The notes beneath the pieces are model-generated. The model was not told where the DNA came from and did not search any database. It saw nothing but the letters and a program-made list of their open reading frames with translations. Position numbers and translations under genes: made by a program. A DNA stretch of 10,860 bases from CAYUCJ01 sp049282265 (lineage in GTDB: Bacteria; Desulfobacterota; DSM-4660; Desulfatiglandales; Desulfatiglandaceae): the NCBI GenBank assembly GCA_049282265.1, contig JBAPTR010000235.1, forward strand, positions 1 to 10,860. Direction: 5' to 3'. Each line of letters opens with the position of its first letter. Positions within the stretch are counted from its first letter, which is position 1. Of this stretch, positions 1 to 7,461 are shown in pieces.

Positions 1-1
1 G

Positions 2-712
2 TACTATGTCCTTCCTGCGCCCAAGGAAGAACTGAGAACGCCTGTGTCCTTTCGGTGGTTTGCCGAGGGCCGCCTCAAAGACACTCCGGAGCTTGGACCC
101 TTGCCGGGAGATTATACGGAGAAGCTCTGGGAAGGACTCCAGACCCAATCGGGCAAAATAGAGTTTGAGTGTTCCAGCCTCAAGAGATTTGACCCGAATG
201 ATCCCGAAAGGCCTGTTATAACCAAGTATATTCCTTCCTGGGAAGGGCATCACACAAAGGAACTGTATGAAAAATATCCATTGCAATTGATATCTCCGCA
301 CCCCCGTTACAGCTTTCATACCATGGGAGACGGCAAGGACAGTACCGTCAATGACGTCAAGAACCATAGAGTCTTGGTCAATGGCTACTATTACTGGATC
401 GTCAGGATTCATTCAAAAGATGCAGAACAACGGGATATACATGAAAAGGATCTTGTGAAGGTGTTCAATGACAGGGGCGCGGTCATCTGTGCTGCCCAGG
501 TGACGGAACGTGTTCGACCCGGCACGGTTCATTCCTACGAATCTTCCGCCAAGTACGATCCGGTGGGAGAACCCGGGTATTCGGCGGATCGTGGGGGATG
601 TATTAATCAACTGACCCCGAGCCGTATGATGATAAAAAAATCTCACGGTACAGCATCGAATTCTTGTCTCGTACAGATAGCACTCTGGAAGGGGGAGGAA
701 GGCATCAAATGA
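2..712 (+). CDS. Molybdopterin large (alpha) subunit, transhydroxylase/resorcinol hydroxylase type, C-terminal part
   Basis: The frame is open to the left edge, so only the last 236 residues are present; the GTG at 44 is an internal codon. The fragment ends with the C-terminal dinucleotide-binding domain of the DMSO reductase superfamily. The stretch PHPRYSFHTMGDGKDS (about 97-112 of the fragment) and the later DLVKVFNDRG strand are typical contacts for the second pterin guanine dinucleotide. The partner at 709 closely resembles the beta subunit of Pelobacter acidigallici pyrogallol-phloroglucinol transhydroxylase, so this is most likely the catalytic alpha subunit of such an enzyme (about 875 residues in that family), acting in the cytoplasm on polyhydroxybenzenes. 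The Mo site and the catalytic residues known for the family lie upstream, outside the window, so the substrate cannot be judged. Its stop codon overlaps the start of the next gene (ATGA), implying coupled translation. Resorcinol hydroxylase large subunit is the main alternative. Confidence 0.8.
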   Translation, partial: YYVLPAPKEELRTPVSFRWFAEGRLKDTPELGPLPGDYTEKLWEGLQTQSGKIEFECSSLKRFDPNDPERPVITKYIPSWEGHHTKELYEKYPLQLISPHPRYSFHTMGDGKDSTVNDVKNHRVLVNGYYYWIVRIHSKDAEQRDIHEKDLVKVFNDRGAVICAAQVTERVRPGTVHSYESSAKYDPVGEPGYSADRGGCINQLTPSRMMIKKSHGTASNSCLVQIALWKGEEGIK

Positions 713-1689
713 AAAAATACAACTTGATCATTGACGTGGAAAAATGTGAGGATTGCAATAACTGTTTTCTCTCCTGCAAAGATGAATACGTGGACAATGA
801 CTGGCCAGGCTATACGGCCGCTCAACCCCGCCACGGCCACCGGTGGATAAACATCATGGGTAAAGAGAGAGGCCGGTTTCCTGTGGTAGACGTGGCCTAT
901 TTACCCGTCCCCTGCATGCACTGCGACAACGCTCCCTGTATCCGCGCGGCAAAGGACGCTGCTGTTTACAAGAGAGATGATGGAATAGTCATTATTGACC
1001 CGGTAAAAGCGCGGGGCCGGAGGGATATAGTCAAGGCATGCCCGTACAACGTCATCTGGTGGAATGAAGAACAGGATCTCCCCCAAAAATGCACCCTTTG
1101 TGCGCATCTGTTGGACGATGGTTGGAAACAACCCCGATGCGTTCAGGCCTGTCCGACCGGTGCACTGCGTGTGGTTTACGCCGAAGACAGTACGATACAG
1201 GAAATCATTAAATCCGAGCAATTGGAGGTCTTGCATCCTGAATACAGAACGCAACCACGTGTCTATTACAAGAATTTATTCCGTTTCTTTAAATGCTTCA
1301 TAACCGGCAGCGTTGCCTTTGAAAAGGACGGTATGACCGACTGTGCAGTGGGAGCGGAGGTGAGCTTGGTAAGGGATTCGAAGGAAATCAACGGGCAGTT
1401 GACGGACAATTTCGGGGACTTCAGGTTTGACAAGCTTGATGAAGACAGTGGAGACTATCGTGTCGAGATCACATACAAAGGTTTCGAGAAAAAGGTGTTG
1501 GAAATTGACTTGAATAAAAGCAGCAACATGGGAACTATAATTTTCCATAGAAAAAGGAGCACTGATCATGGAGGAGCTGAAAGAAAGGATGTCGACGAGT
1601 ATCTCCACCGCCGAACTGGAACGGCGATGGAAGGCCGTCAGGGAGATAATGCAGGATCACAAGATCGATTATCTCCTGATGCGAAATGA
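709..1689 (+). CDS. Iron-sulfur (beta) subunit of a transhydroxylase-like Mo enzyme
   Basis: Electron-transfer subunit for the preceding Mo protein. The ATG at 709 is chosen because GGGGGAGGAA (691-700) sits in front of it and it overlaps the alpha stop. Twelve ligand cysteines are visible: C13, C16, C19, C23; C69, C72, C77; C111; C128, C131, C144, C148. The fourth Cys of motif II (A81) and the first three of motif III (about 100-107) are all missing. In this fold those four bind one cluster, so exactly three [4Fe-4S] clusters are expected, as in Pelobacter transhydroxylase. Residues about 200-279 form a carboxypeptidase-regulatory or Cna-B-like beta-sandwich (NFGDFRFDKL, DYRVEIT), matching the extra C-terminal barrel of that beta subunit. 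The family's natural end is near residue 279. Here the frame runs about 47 residues further, overlapping the next gene by 122 bases with low-complexity, unfamily-like sequence. This suggests a lost stop or a one-base error near 1551-1555. Confidence 0.85.
   Translation: MKKYNLIIDVEKCEDCNNCFLSCKDEYVDNDWPGYTAAQPRHGHRWINIMGKERGRFPVVDVAYLPVPCMHCDNAPCIRAAKDAAVYKRDDGIVIIDPVKARGRRDIVKACPYNVIWWNEEQDLPQKCTLCAHLLDDGWKQPRCVQACPTGALRVVYAEDSTIQEIIKSEQLEVLHPEYRTQPRVYYKNLFRFFKCFITGSVAFEKDGMTDCAVGAEVSLVRDSKEINGQLTDNFGDFRFDKLDEDSGDYRVEITYKGFEKKVLEIDLNKSSNMGTIIFHRKRSTDHGGAERKDVDEYLHRRTGTAMEGRQGDNAGSQDRLSPDAK
1553..1560 (+). promoter_or_regulatory. Ribosome binding site deciding the M24 gene start
   Basis: AAAGGAGC lies 7 bases before the ATG at 1568, inside the end of the upstream iron-sulfur gene. 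It supports initiation at 1568 rather than at the second in-frame ATG (1589), and so supports a real gene overlap or a frame error in the upstream gene. Confidence 0.6.
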
Positions 1690-2758
1690 TGAGGAATTTA
1701 TCGGGGGGTATGTCAGATGGTTCACCGATATTCCTGCCCGTCACAGCTATCCCTTCACCGTGATTTTTCCCATCGATGAAGAAATGACCCTGATCAATTG
1801 CGGACCCACACCCCCGGGGGACCCCTTTCCTCCAGCGTGGTCGGTTCGCGGAGTAAAAACAAGGCTGGGAGCGCCCTACTTCCCATCGGTTCACTATACC
1901 TATGAATATGATGCGGAACTCGCCGTTAGCGTGTTGAAAGCGAAGAAACGGGCCAGGATCGGTCTGGTGGGGAAATCCTACATTCCCATGAATTTCTTCC
2001 ATTACTTGAGCACGCACCTTAGCGACGCCAAATTTGTCGATATGACGGATCACATCGATCAGATCAAAGCAATCAAAAGTCCTGAGGAAATTGAGCTGAT
2101 TAAACAGTGTGCGGCCATCCAGGATCTGGCCATTGAGCATGTGAAAAAGGAGCTTAGACCCGGAAGGAGGACTTTTGAAATTCATGCAGAAGCACAGTAT
2201 TCTGTTATGATGCAGGGAAGCGAAAGACAATTGATCTTGATCAATTCCGGCCCCCAAGGCGCCCCGGTCCCTTTTACGTTTCGTCGTTTTCAAAACAGGG
2301 TCATCCAGAAAGGGGATCAGGTTTCACTCTTGATAGAAGTGAATGGACCCGGTGGCTTTTATGCTGAAATTGCCAGGATTTTCTCTCTGGGGGAGCCCAC
2401 ACAGGAGTTGCTGGATGCCTACTCCGTATCTGTAGATGCCCAGACACACACCCTCAATCTCATGAAGCCGGGCGCCGACCCGAGAGAGATTCTGAAGGCA
2501 AATAATGCGTTTTTGACCAAAAAGGGATACGAGAAAGAAAGGAGGCTTTACGCTCACGGCCAGGGATATGATCTGGTTGAAAGACCCGTGATGCTAAAAG
2601 ATGAAACCATGGAAATCAAGGCCGGGCACAACATGACGGTACACCCCGCCGCATGTAACGATACAGTCTGGGCCACGGTTTGCGATAATTACATCATCAC
2701 CGAGGACGGGCCCGGCCCCTGTCTCCACAAGACACCCAAGGAAATCATTGTCTTGTAG
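1568..2758 (+). CDS. M24 (creatinase/prolidase-fold) family protein with degenerate metal site
   Basis: 396 residues with the two-domain layout of the family: a creatinase-N domain (about 15-160) and a pita-bread M24 domain (about 172-385, opening with IKSPEEIELIKQCAAI). The metal ligands of true peptidases (Asp, Asp, His, Glu, Glu) are mostly replaced. The first Asp corresponds to E257 (LLIEVNGPGGFYAE), the second to E267, the His is kept as H330 (AHGQGY), the first Glu is H359 (MTVHPAAC) and the second Glu is C372 (VCDNYIITEDG). A dinuclear aminopeptidase centre is therefore unlikely. M24 relatives without peptidase activity, such as creatinase (hydrolyses creatine) and the lyase DddP, show that the fold can be reused, so a C-N or C-C cleaving role on a pathway intermediate is possible but unproven. 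It lies between the Mo enzyme and a hydroxyacid dehydrogenase with a 20-base gap downstream, so it is probably co-transcribed. No signal peptide; cytoplasmic. Confidence 0.85.
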   Translation: MEELKERMSTSISTAELERRWKAVREIMQDHKIDYLLMRNDEEFIGGYVRWFTDIPARHSYPFTVIFPIDEEMTLINCGPTPPGDPFPPAWSVRGVKTRLGAPYFPSVHYTYEYDAELAVSVLKAKKRARIGLVGKSYIPMNFFHYLSTHLSDAKFVDMTDHIDQIKAIKSPEEIELIKQCAAIQDLAIEHVKKELRPGRRTFEIHAEAQYSVMMQGSERQLILINSGPQGAPVPFTFRRFQNRVIQKGDQVSLLIEVNGPGGFYAEIARIFSLGEPTQELLDAYSVSVDAQTHTLNLMKPGADPREILKANNAFLTKKGYEKERRLYAHGQGYDLVERPVMLKDETMEIKAGHNMTVHPAACNDTVWATVCDNYIITEDGPGPCLHKTPKEIIVL

Positions 2759-2765
2759 TATCAAT

Positions 2766-2770
2766 GGAGG
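2766..2770 (+). promoter_or_regulatory. Ribosome binding site deciding the dehydrogenase start
   Basis: GGAGG sits 8 bases before the ATG at 2779. An earlier in-frame ATG at 2764 overlaps this Shine-Dalgarno sequence and has none of its own, so 2779 is the better start. Confidence 0.7.
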
Positions 2771-2778
2771 ATTCAGCA

Positions 2779-3711
2779 ATGAACTTGCTCGTATTGAACC
2801 ATGCTGCCGGGAAATACAAGGAAATTCTGGAACCGAAATTTCCAGAAATAACGATCCATGCAGCCGAAACGGAAGAGGCCGTGGGCCCATTCATAGAAAA
2901 GGCTGATATCATTACTACCATTCATATTTCCGACGACCAGATCAAGAGGGCTAAGAACCTCAAGTGGATTCAGGCCATGACGACAGGAACAGATTATATC
3001 ACCAAACTTCCTTCCCTGAAAAAAGATGTCCTCTTGACCTCCACTCGAGGAATCCATGGACCCCAGATGTCTGAGATGGCCTTGCTCCTGATGATCGCTC
3101 TCAATCGGAATTTCCCCAAGATTATTGGGAATCAGACTCGAAAGCTCTGGGAGCGTTGGCCGACGCGACTCCTATACAAGAAAACGGTGGGGATTCTGGG
3201 CGTGGGAATCATTGGAGAGGCAATCGCTCAGAAATGCAAGGCCTTCGACATGACCGTAATAGGCCTTGGCCATGTCCCACGGGAGGTCAATGCCGTTGAT
3301 CAATTTTATGGGCTGGATAGACTTCATGATGTCATGGCGGAGGTCGACTATTTTATATGTGTCGCTCCTTCCACGCCTGATAACCGAAAAATGATTGGGG
3401 AGGAAGCCCTCGCACGAATGAAATCTTCCGCCTTTTTTATCAACATCGGCCGGGGCGAGGTGGTGGATGAGGAGGCTTTGATCACCATTCTGCAGGAGAA
3501 AAAAATCGCCGGAGCGGCCCTGGACACTTTTTGGAAGGAGCCCCTTCCTCTAGAGAACCCATTATGGAACCTGGAAAACGTAATCATAACTCCTCACGTG
3601 GGAGGCATGAGCGATATTTACGTGGATCAAGTCCTGACCATTTTTGAGGGGAATCTTCGCCGGTTTCTTCAGGGCGAGAGGCGAAGCCTGATCAATCTTG
3701 TCGAACATTAG
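2779..3711 (+). CDS. D-2-hydroxyacid dehydrogenase (NAD(P)-dependent)
   Basis: 310 residues, a normal length. It interconverts a D-2-hydroxy acid and a 2-oxo acid in the cytoplasm. The Rossmann motif GILGVGIIG is at 138-146. The family signature INIGRGEVVDEEAL (221-234) supplies the substrate-binding Arg R225. The catalytic pair is E254 (DTFWKEPLP) and H273 (TPHVGGMS). All three key residues are intact, so the enzyme should be active. After the second beta strand the sequence is IGLGHVPRE, without the Asp that usually binds NAD ribose and with a nearby Arg; NADP use is therefore possible but not certain. The gene begins 20 bases after the M24 gene and seems to end the first transcription unit, since a 169-base gap follows. 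The natural substrate cannot be read from sequence; a 2-oxo acid from ring-cleavage products, or glyoxylate/hydroxypyruvate-like acids, would fit the family. Confidence 0.9.
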   Translation: MNLLVLNHAAGKYKEILEPKFPEITIHAAETEEAVGPFIEKADIITTIHISDDQIKRAKNLKWIQAMTTGTDYITKLPSLKKDVLLTSTRGIHGPQMSEMALLLMIALNRNFPKIIGNQTRKLWERWPTRLLYKKTVGILGVGIIGEAIAQKCKAFDMTVIGLGHVPREVNAVDQFYGLDRLHDVMAEVDYFICVAPSTPDNRKMIGEEALARMKSSAFFINIGRGEVVDEEALITILQEKKIAGAALDTFWKEPLPLENPLWNLENVIITPHVGGMSDIYVDQVLTIFEGNLRRFLQGERRSLINLVEH

Positions 3712-3880
3712 GAAAAGCCATGATTAGATAGACGACGTGGACACGGGCAATCACCAAAAAATGCGCCTGTGTTGCGGCGAAATAGAGGGAAGGAGGTGGT
3801 AGGCGTTTCGGATATCCTAATTGATTTCCAAAGATAAAGGCCCTTTGTCGCAAAAAACAGCTTAGTGGAAAGGAGCAATC

Positions 3881-4882
3881 ATGTCTAAGAAAAATCTGTT
3901 TTGTACCATAGTCATATTGGTTTTCTGTATGGGCACGTTAATACTCCCGGTCAACCCTGCTTCAGCCAAAACCTATACCATCAACTGTCTCACAGCCTGG
4001 CCCAAGTCCGCCTTCGAGTCAGGGGAGTTCCTCAAATTTCTGGATAATGTCCAGAAGGACGCCGACAAGAAGTACCCCGGGGAATTGAAAATGGTTTACA
4101 AGGGTGCGGGAGAGGTCGTCGCCACCAAAAATCAGGTGGAGGCATGCCGCTCCGGTCTTGTTGAGATGGTCTACACCGCAGGCAGTTACTATACCTCGAT
4201 TCTGCCTGTCGTCGACATCATGAGTCTCACTGACTTGATGCCCTGGCAGGAGCGAAAGGCCGGGGTCTTCGCGTATCTGAACAAGCTGCACAACAAGGCT
4301 AATATCGAGATGTTGGGGCGTGTGGGAACCGGAAGTTTTTTCAATCTTTTTCTGGCAAAGCCCATCCAGAAGGTGGATGATCTTAAGGGCAGGAAAATCA
4401 GGTGTTCCCCCACCACGATCCCCTTTATGAAGGCCGTGGGGGCAACGCCGATTCAGATGCCGCCTCCGGATATCTACACAGCCATGGAGCGAGGAGTCGT
4501 GGACGGCTACCTTCTCCCCCCCGGGACCATCCGGGACTTCGGGCTGGTGCCTGTATCCAAGTACATGGTCTTTCCAGGCATCTATCAGCCCTGTCAATTC
4601 GTTCTCATGAACCTGAATGTGTGGAAGAAGCTCCCAAAGCATCTTCGAATCCTGCTGGTTAAACATACGGAGAAAATGGCCCACTTCAACATCGAGGACC
4701 AGTTGGCGCAGCTCAAGAAGGAAGAGGGTGAGTTCAAAAAAGATGGAATGCAATTCATTGATTTGTCCCCTGTAGAAGCAGCCAAGTATAGAAAGACAGC
4801 GAACGATGCCCTCTATAACACCGTTGAGAAAAAGGCCCCGAAAGAGGCAAAAAAACTTCTAAAGATGATCACCAAAAAATAG
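3881..4882 (+). CDS. TRAP transporter substrate-binding protein (DctP family)
   Basis: 333 residues. The N-terminus is a Sec signal peptide: charged KK at 3-4, a hydrophobic core about 5-22, and a probable signal peptidase I cut after PASA at residue 29, so the mature protein is periplasmic. The DctP hallmark is clear: DLKGRKIRCSPT (167-178) with R174 at the conserved carboxylate-binding Arg position, followed by AVGATPIQMPPPDIYTAM (185-202) and RGVVDGY (204-210). It captures an organic acid and delivers it to the membrane pair encoded next. Ligand identity cannot be deduced; the neighbouring aromatic-type Mo enzymes make an aromatic or ring-derived acid attractive (inference). AAAGGAGC ends 4-5 bases before the ATG. 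The gap in front (3712-3880) is long enough for its own promoter, but no convincing -35/-10 or -24/-12 boxes were seen. Confidence 0.93.
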   Translation: MSKKNLFCTIVILVFCMGTLILPVNPASAKTYTINCLTAWPKSAFESGEFLKFLDNVQKDADKKYPGELKMVYKGAGEVVATKNQVEACRSGLVEMVYTAGSYYTSILPVVDIMSLTDLMPWQERKAGVFAYLNKLHNKANIEMLGRVGTGSFFNLFLAKPIQKVDDLKGRKIRCSPTTIPFMKAVGATPIQMPPPDIYTAMERGVVDGYLLPPGTIRDFGLVPVSKYMVFPGIYQPCQFVLMNLNVWKKLPKHLRILLVKHTEKMAHFNIEDQLAQLKKEEGEFKKDGMQFIDLSPVEAAKYRKTANDALYNTVEKKAPKEAKKLLKMITKK

Positions 4883-4932
4883 AGGCCCGACTGGTATTTT
4901 GAGGAAGTCGTGAAGAGGGGAGGAGGAGGCCT

Positions 4933-5457
4933 ATGGCCAAAATGCTAAATCGGGTTTGCAGCGCTATGGCGGCCCTTGGGGGTCTTCTCCTCCTTTTTAT
5001 CACCTTCTCCATAGGCTATTCCATTGTCACCCGAAAACTAAATCTACCTACGCCCGTGTGGGTGGTTCAGTTCGATGAGTATGCCCTGCTCTGGGTTCCC
5101 TTTCTTGCTACGGCGTGGATCCTGTCCAGGAACAAACATGTCTCCGTAGAGTTTCTGGTCCAGTATCTGGGCAGGAAAGGCAAAAAAGTAATGGATATCA
5201 TCCACAACCTCGTGGGCATGATTCTGTGCGGGATCTTCTGCTGGTACGGGATCTATACGACCTGGGATTATTATGTCCGGGGAGTCATCGACGTGGCTTC
5301 CGTCGATGTTCCGAAGGCTTATGTGCTGCTCGTTATTCCCGTGGGCTTCTTTTTATTGACCCTGGAGTTCCTCAGCAAATTCCTCGCCGGATTGCTGAGT
5401 AAAGAGAGCGACGACGGCAAAGGCGAGACAGATTCAGGAACAGGAAGGGATCTCTGA
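4933..5457 (+). CDS. TRAP transporter small membrane subunit (DctQ family)
   Basis: 174 residues with four hydrophobic segments at about 12-32, 46-65, 87-107 and 129-152, the standard DctQ topology, plus a charged C-terminal tail from 156. FDEYALLWVPFLATAW (47-62) and NKHVSVEF (67-74) are typical of the family. It forms the inner-membrane permease with the next gene and couples uptake to the sodium gradient. The start is supported by a strong purine-rich Shine-Dalgarno tract just before position 4930. A 50-base spacer separates it from the binding-protein gene, and only one base separates its stop from the next start. Confidence 0.92.
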   Translation: MAKMLNRVCSAMAALGGLLLLFITFSIGYSIVTRKLNLPTPVWVVQFDEYALLWVPFLATAWILSRNKHVSVEFLVQYLGRKGKKVMDIIHNLVGMILCGIFCWYGIYTTWDYYVRGVIDVASVDVPKAYVLLVIPVGFFLLTLEFLSKFLAGLLSKESDDGKGETDSGTGRDL

Positions 5458-5458
5458 T

Positions 5459-6769
5459 ATGGCATGGTGGGGCATTCTTCTCTTCTTTATCTTCGGTCTG
5501 CTGCTCTTTCTCATGGCAGGATTTCCGGTAGCCTTCTCCTTCTTCCTCATGGACCTCTTGGGAATAATCATTTTTATGGGCCCCCCCGGCCTACACAATG
5601 TCACCCTGCATGTTTACTCCTCCATTGCGACCTTTTCCCTCGCCCCGGTACCCATGTTCATTCTAATGGGCGAACTCATGTTCCACTCCAAGATAGCCAA
5701 TAACACCATCGACATATTGGACCAGTGGCTGGGCCGTGTGCCCGGTCGATTGAGCCTTCTGGCGGCCTTGAGCGGGACCATGTTTGCCGCTACCAGCGGC
5801 TCCACCATGGCCAACACGGCCATGCTGGGTTCCGTGCTCCTGCCGGAGATGAAAAAGCGGGGCTACAGTGTTTCCATGTCCGTGGGACCCATCGTGGGAG
5901 TGGGAGGCCTTGCCATGCTCATTCCACCTTCCGCCCTGGCGGTGGTGCTTGCCAGCATCGGCAGGTTCTCCGTAGGCAAGATTCTTGTGGCAGGTGTCAT
6001 TCCCGGAGTGATTCTGGGGGCTCTTTTTGCCGGCTACATTGTTCTGAATGCCTGGCTTAACCCTTCTATCGCCCCGAGCTATCAGGCCCAAAGTGATTCG
6101 CTCTCCAGAAGACTTTATTTGACCGTCAAGTATCTCCTCCCCATGGCCTTCATCATTTTCATGGTCCTGGGGGTGATAGTGGTGGGCATTGCCACACCCA
6201 CGGAGGCGGCTGCATCAGGATTCATTGCCACCATGATGGTGGCCATCGGTTACAGGCGCTTCAACTGGAAGGTGCTGAAGGCCACGCTGACAGGCTCTTT
6301 GCAGATCACAGGCATGGTGTTCATGATCATCGCCGCATCCAAGACCTTCAGCAGCATTCTGGCCTTTACCGGGGCCTCAGGAGGCCTCACCAATCTGGTC
6401 CAGGGACTCAACGTGCATCCCATGATCATCGTGGTGTGCATGCAGCTCGTCATCGCCTTCATGGGAACTTTCATGGAGAGCGTTTCCATCATGATGATTT
6501 GCCTGCCTATTTTCATGCCCATATGCCATGTGCTTGGTTTTGATCCTGTGTGGTTTGGAATCCTTATGCTCATAAATCTTGAAATGGGACAGATAACACC
6601 CCCGTTTGGTATGTTGCTCTTTGTGATGAAGGGTGTGGCTCCACGAGAGGTGACCATTCAGGAGATCTGCAAGGCAGCCGTCCCTTATATCGTTTTTGAT
6701 ATTCTGGTAATGGTTATGATCATGATCTGGCCCCAAATTGCCATGTGGCTGCCAAGTTTGGTTAAGTGA
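5459..6769 (+). CDS. TRAP transporter large membrane subunit (DctM family)
   Basis: 436 residues and extremely hydrophobic, with about a dozen membrane segments, as expected for the ion-coupled transport channel. Family motifs are present in order: SGSTMANTAMLGSVLLPEM (113-131), PPSALAVVLASIG (156-168), ATPTEAAASG (245-254) and MGQITPPFGMLLFV (376-389). The gene starts one base after the small subunit stop, with AGGAAGGGA as ribosome site, so the two are co-translated. Normal length and no broken motif. Together with 3881-5457 this is a complete three-gene TRAP system. Confidence 0.95.
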   Translation: MAWWGILLFFIFGLLLFLMAGFPVAFSFFLMDLLGIIIFMGPPGLHNVTLHVYSSIATFSLAPVPMFILMGELMFHSKIANNTIDILDQWLGRVPGRLSLLAALSGTMFAATSGSTMANTAMLGSVLLPEMKKRGYSVSMSVGPIVGVGGLAMLIPPSALAVVLASIGRFSVGKILVAGVIPGVILGALFAGYIVLNAWLNPSIAPSYQAQSDSLSRRLYLTVKYLLPMAFIIFMVLGVIVVGIATPTEAAASGFIATMMVAIGYRRFNWKVLKATLTGSLQITGMVFMIIAASKTFSSILAFTGASGGLTNLVQGLNVHPMIIVVCMQLVIAFMGTFMESVSIMMICLPIFMPICHVLGFDPVWFGILMLINLEMGQITPPFGMLLFVMKGVAPREVTIQEICKAAVPYIVFDILVMVMIMIWPQIAMWLPSLVK

Positions 6770-6834
6770 TGCCTGCCTGTTGTGAATCTTTCTGATGATT
6801 ATTAGGCGAAGGGAGACTGTTTCTTGCCAGGCAA

Positions 6835-7461
6835 ATGAGAGCGCACGTCAAAAAGAACATGAAGGCAAGAATTAGAGAGATTCTGGAACTGGCTGAACCC
6901 TTTCTCAATACGCGAAAGAACGACATCCATACTCGAATTTCAATTAATCTTGCCTTTCAACTTGCCCGGATAGAGAATGGCGACCTGGATATCGTGTTTC
7001 CCGCGATCATCCTGCACGATGTGGGCTGGAAAAAGGTGCCTGAAGAATTACAACTAAAGGCCTTCGGACCAAATGCATCGTCTCCGGAACTCAACAGAAC
7101 GCACGAATTGGAGGGAGTCAAGATCGCAAAAGAAATCCTTTCAAAAGTAAGCTATGATCCCTACAAGACCTCAGAGATTATTGAAATTATTGACGGTCAT
7201 GATTCAAGAAAAACAGCCATTTCCCTCAATGACAGCATTGTAAAAGATGCCGATAAATTGTGGCGATACTCTAAAGAAGGATTTTTCATCGATACCAAGA
7301 GATTTGGAGAAACTCCCGAGGAAGGATTGGGAAGACTGCGTACAAATTTGGACACCTGGTTTTTTACAAATTCAGCAAGAGCGCTCGCAGAGAAAGAGTT
7401 GACTCAACGGGAAAAAGAATTGAAGGAAGAAGAGCGCCCCAACCCCATAAGGGGTCATTGA
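6835..7461 (+). CDS. HD-domain protein (predicted metal-dependent hydrolase)
   Basis: 208 residues, soluble. The HD-superfamily metal ligands are visible: H32 (IHTRIS), H61-D62 (ILHDVGW), H90, H122 (DGHDSRK) and D138 or D140 (VKDADKLWR). The pattern H...HD...H...H...D suggests a two-metal centre of the phosphohydrolase type. The C-terminal 25 residues are rich in Glu/Lys and look like a solvent-exposed helix. Function is unknown: most HD proteins cleave phosphoesters of nucleotides, but some act on other substrates, and the position between a TRAP importer and a Mo enzyme does not fit an obvious nucleotide role. The start is uncertain: the ATG at 6835 lacks a well-spaced Shine-Dalgarno site (GAAGGGAG lies about 20 bases upstream), and the ATG at 6859 is an alternative that keeps all ligands. 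65 bases separate it from dctM and 34 from the next gene. Confidence 0.8.
   Translation: MRAHVKKNMKARIREILELAEPFLNTRKNDIHTRISINLAFQLARIENGDLDIVFPAIILHDVGWKKVPEELQLKAFGPNASSPELNRTHELEGVKIAKEILSKVSYDPYKTSEIIEIIDGHDSRKTAISLNDSIVKDADKLWRYSKEGFFIDTKRFGETPEEGLGRLRTNLDTWFFTNSARALAEKELTQREKELKEEERPNPIRGH

Noticed and set aside
664..708. An earlier ATG giving a 15-residue longer iron-sulfur subunit
   Set aside because: It lies inside the alpha subunit gene and upstream of the strong GGGGGAGGAA site, and homologous subunits begin at the MKKYNLIIDV strand.
3759..3777. Possible sigma-54 type promoter before the TRAP genes
   Set aside because: GCGCCTGTGTTGC resembles the -24/-12 element, but the invariant GG and the spacing to GC do not fit.
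3790..3798. A perfect Shine-Dalgarno-like AAGGAGGTG in the gap before the TRAP genes
   Set aside because: Only a 13-codon GTG frame or similarly trivial frames follow; no gene starts at a sensible distance.
4019..4753. A long open frame on the opposite strand of the binding-protein gene
   Set aside because: It is antisense to a clear DctP gene with a signal peptide and family motifs, and its translation has no recognisable features.
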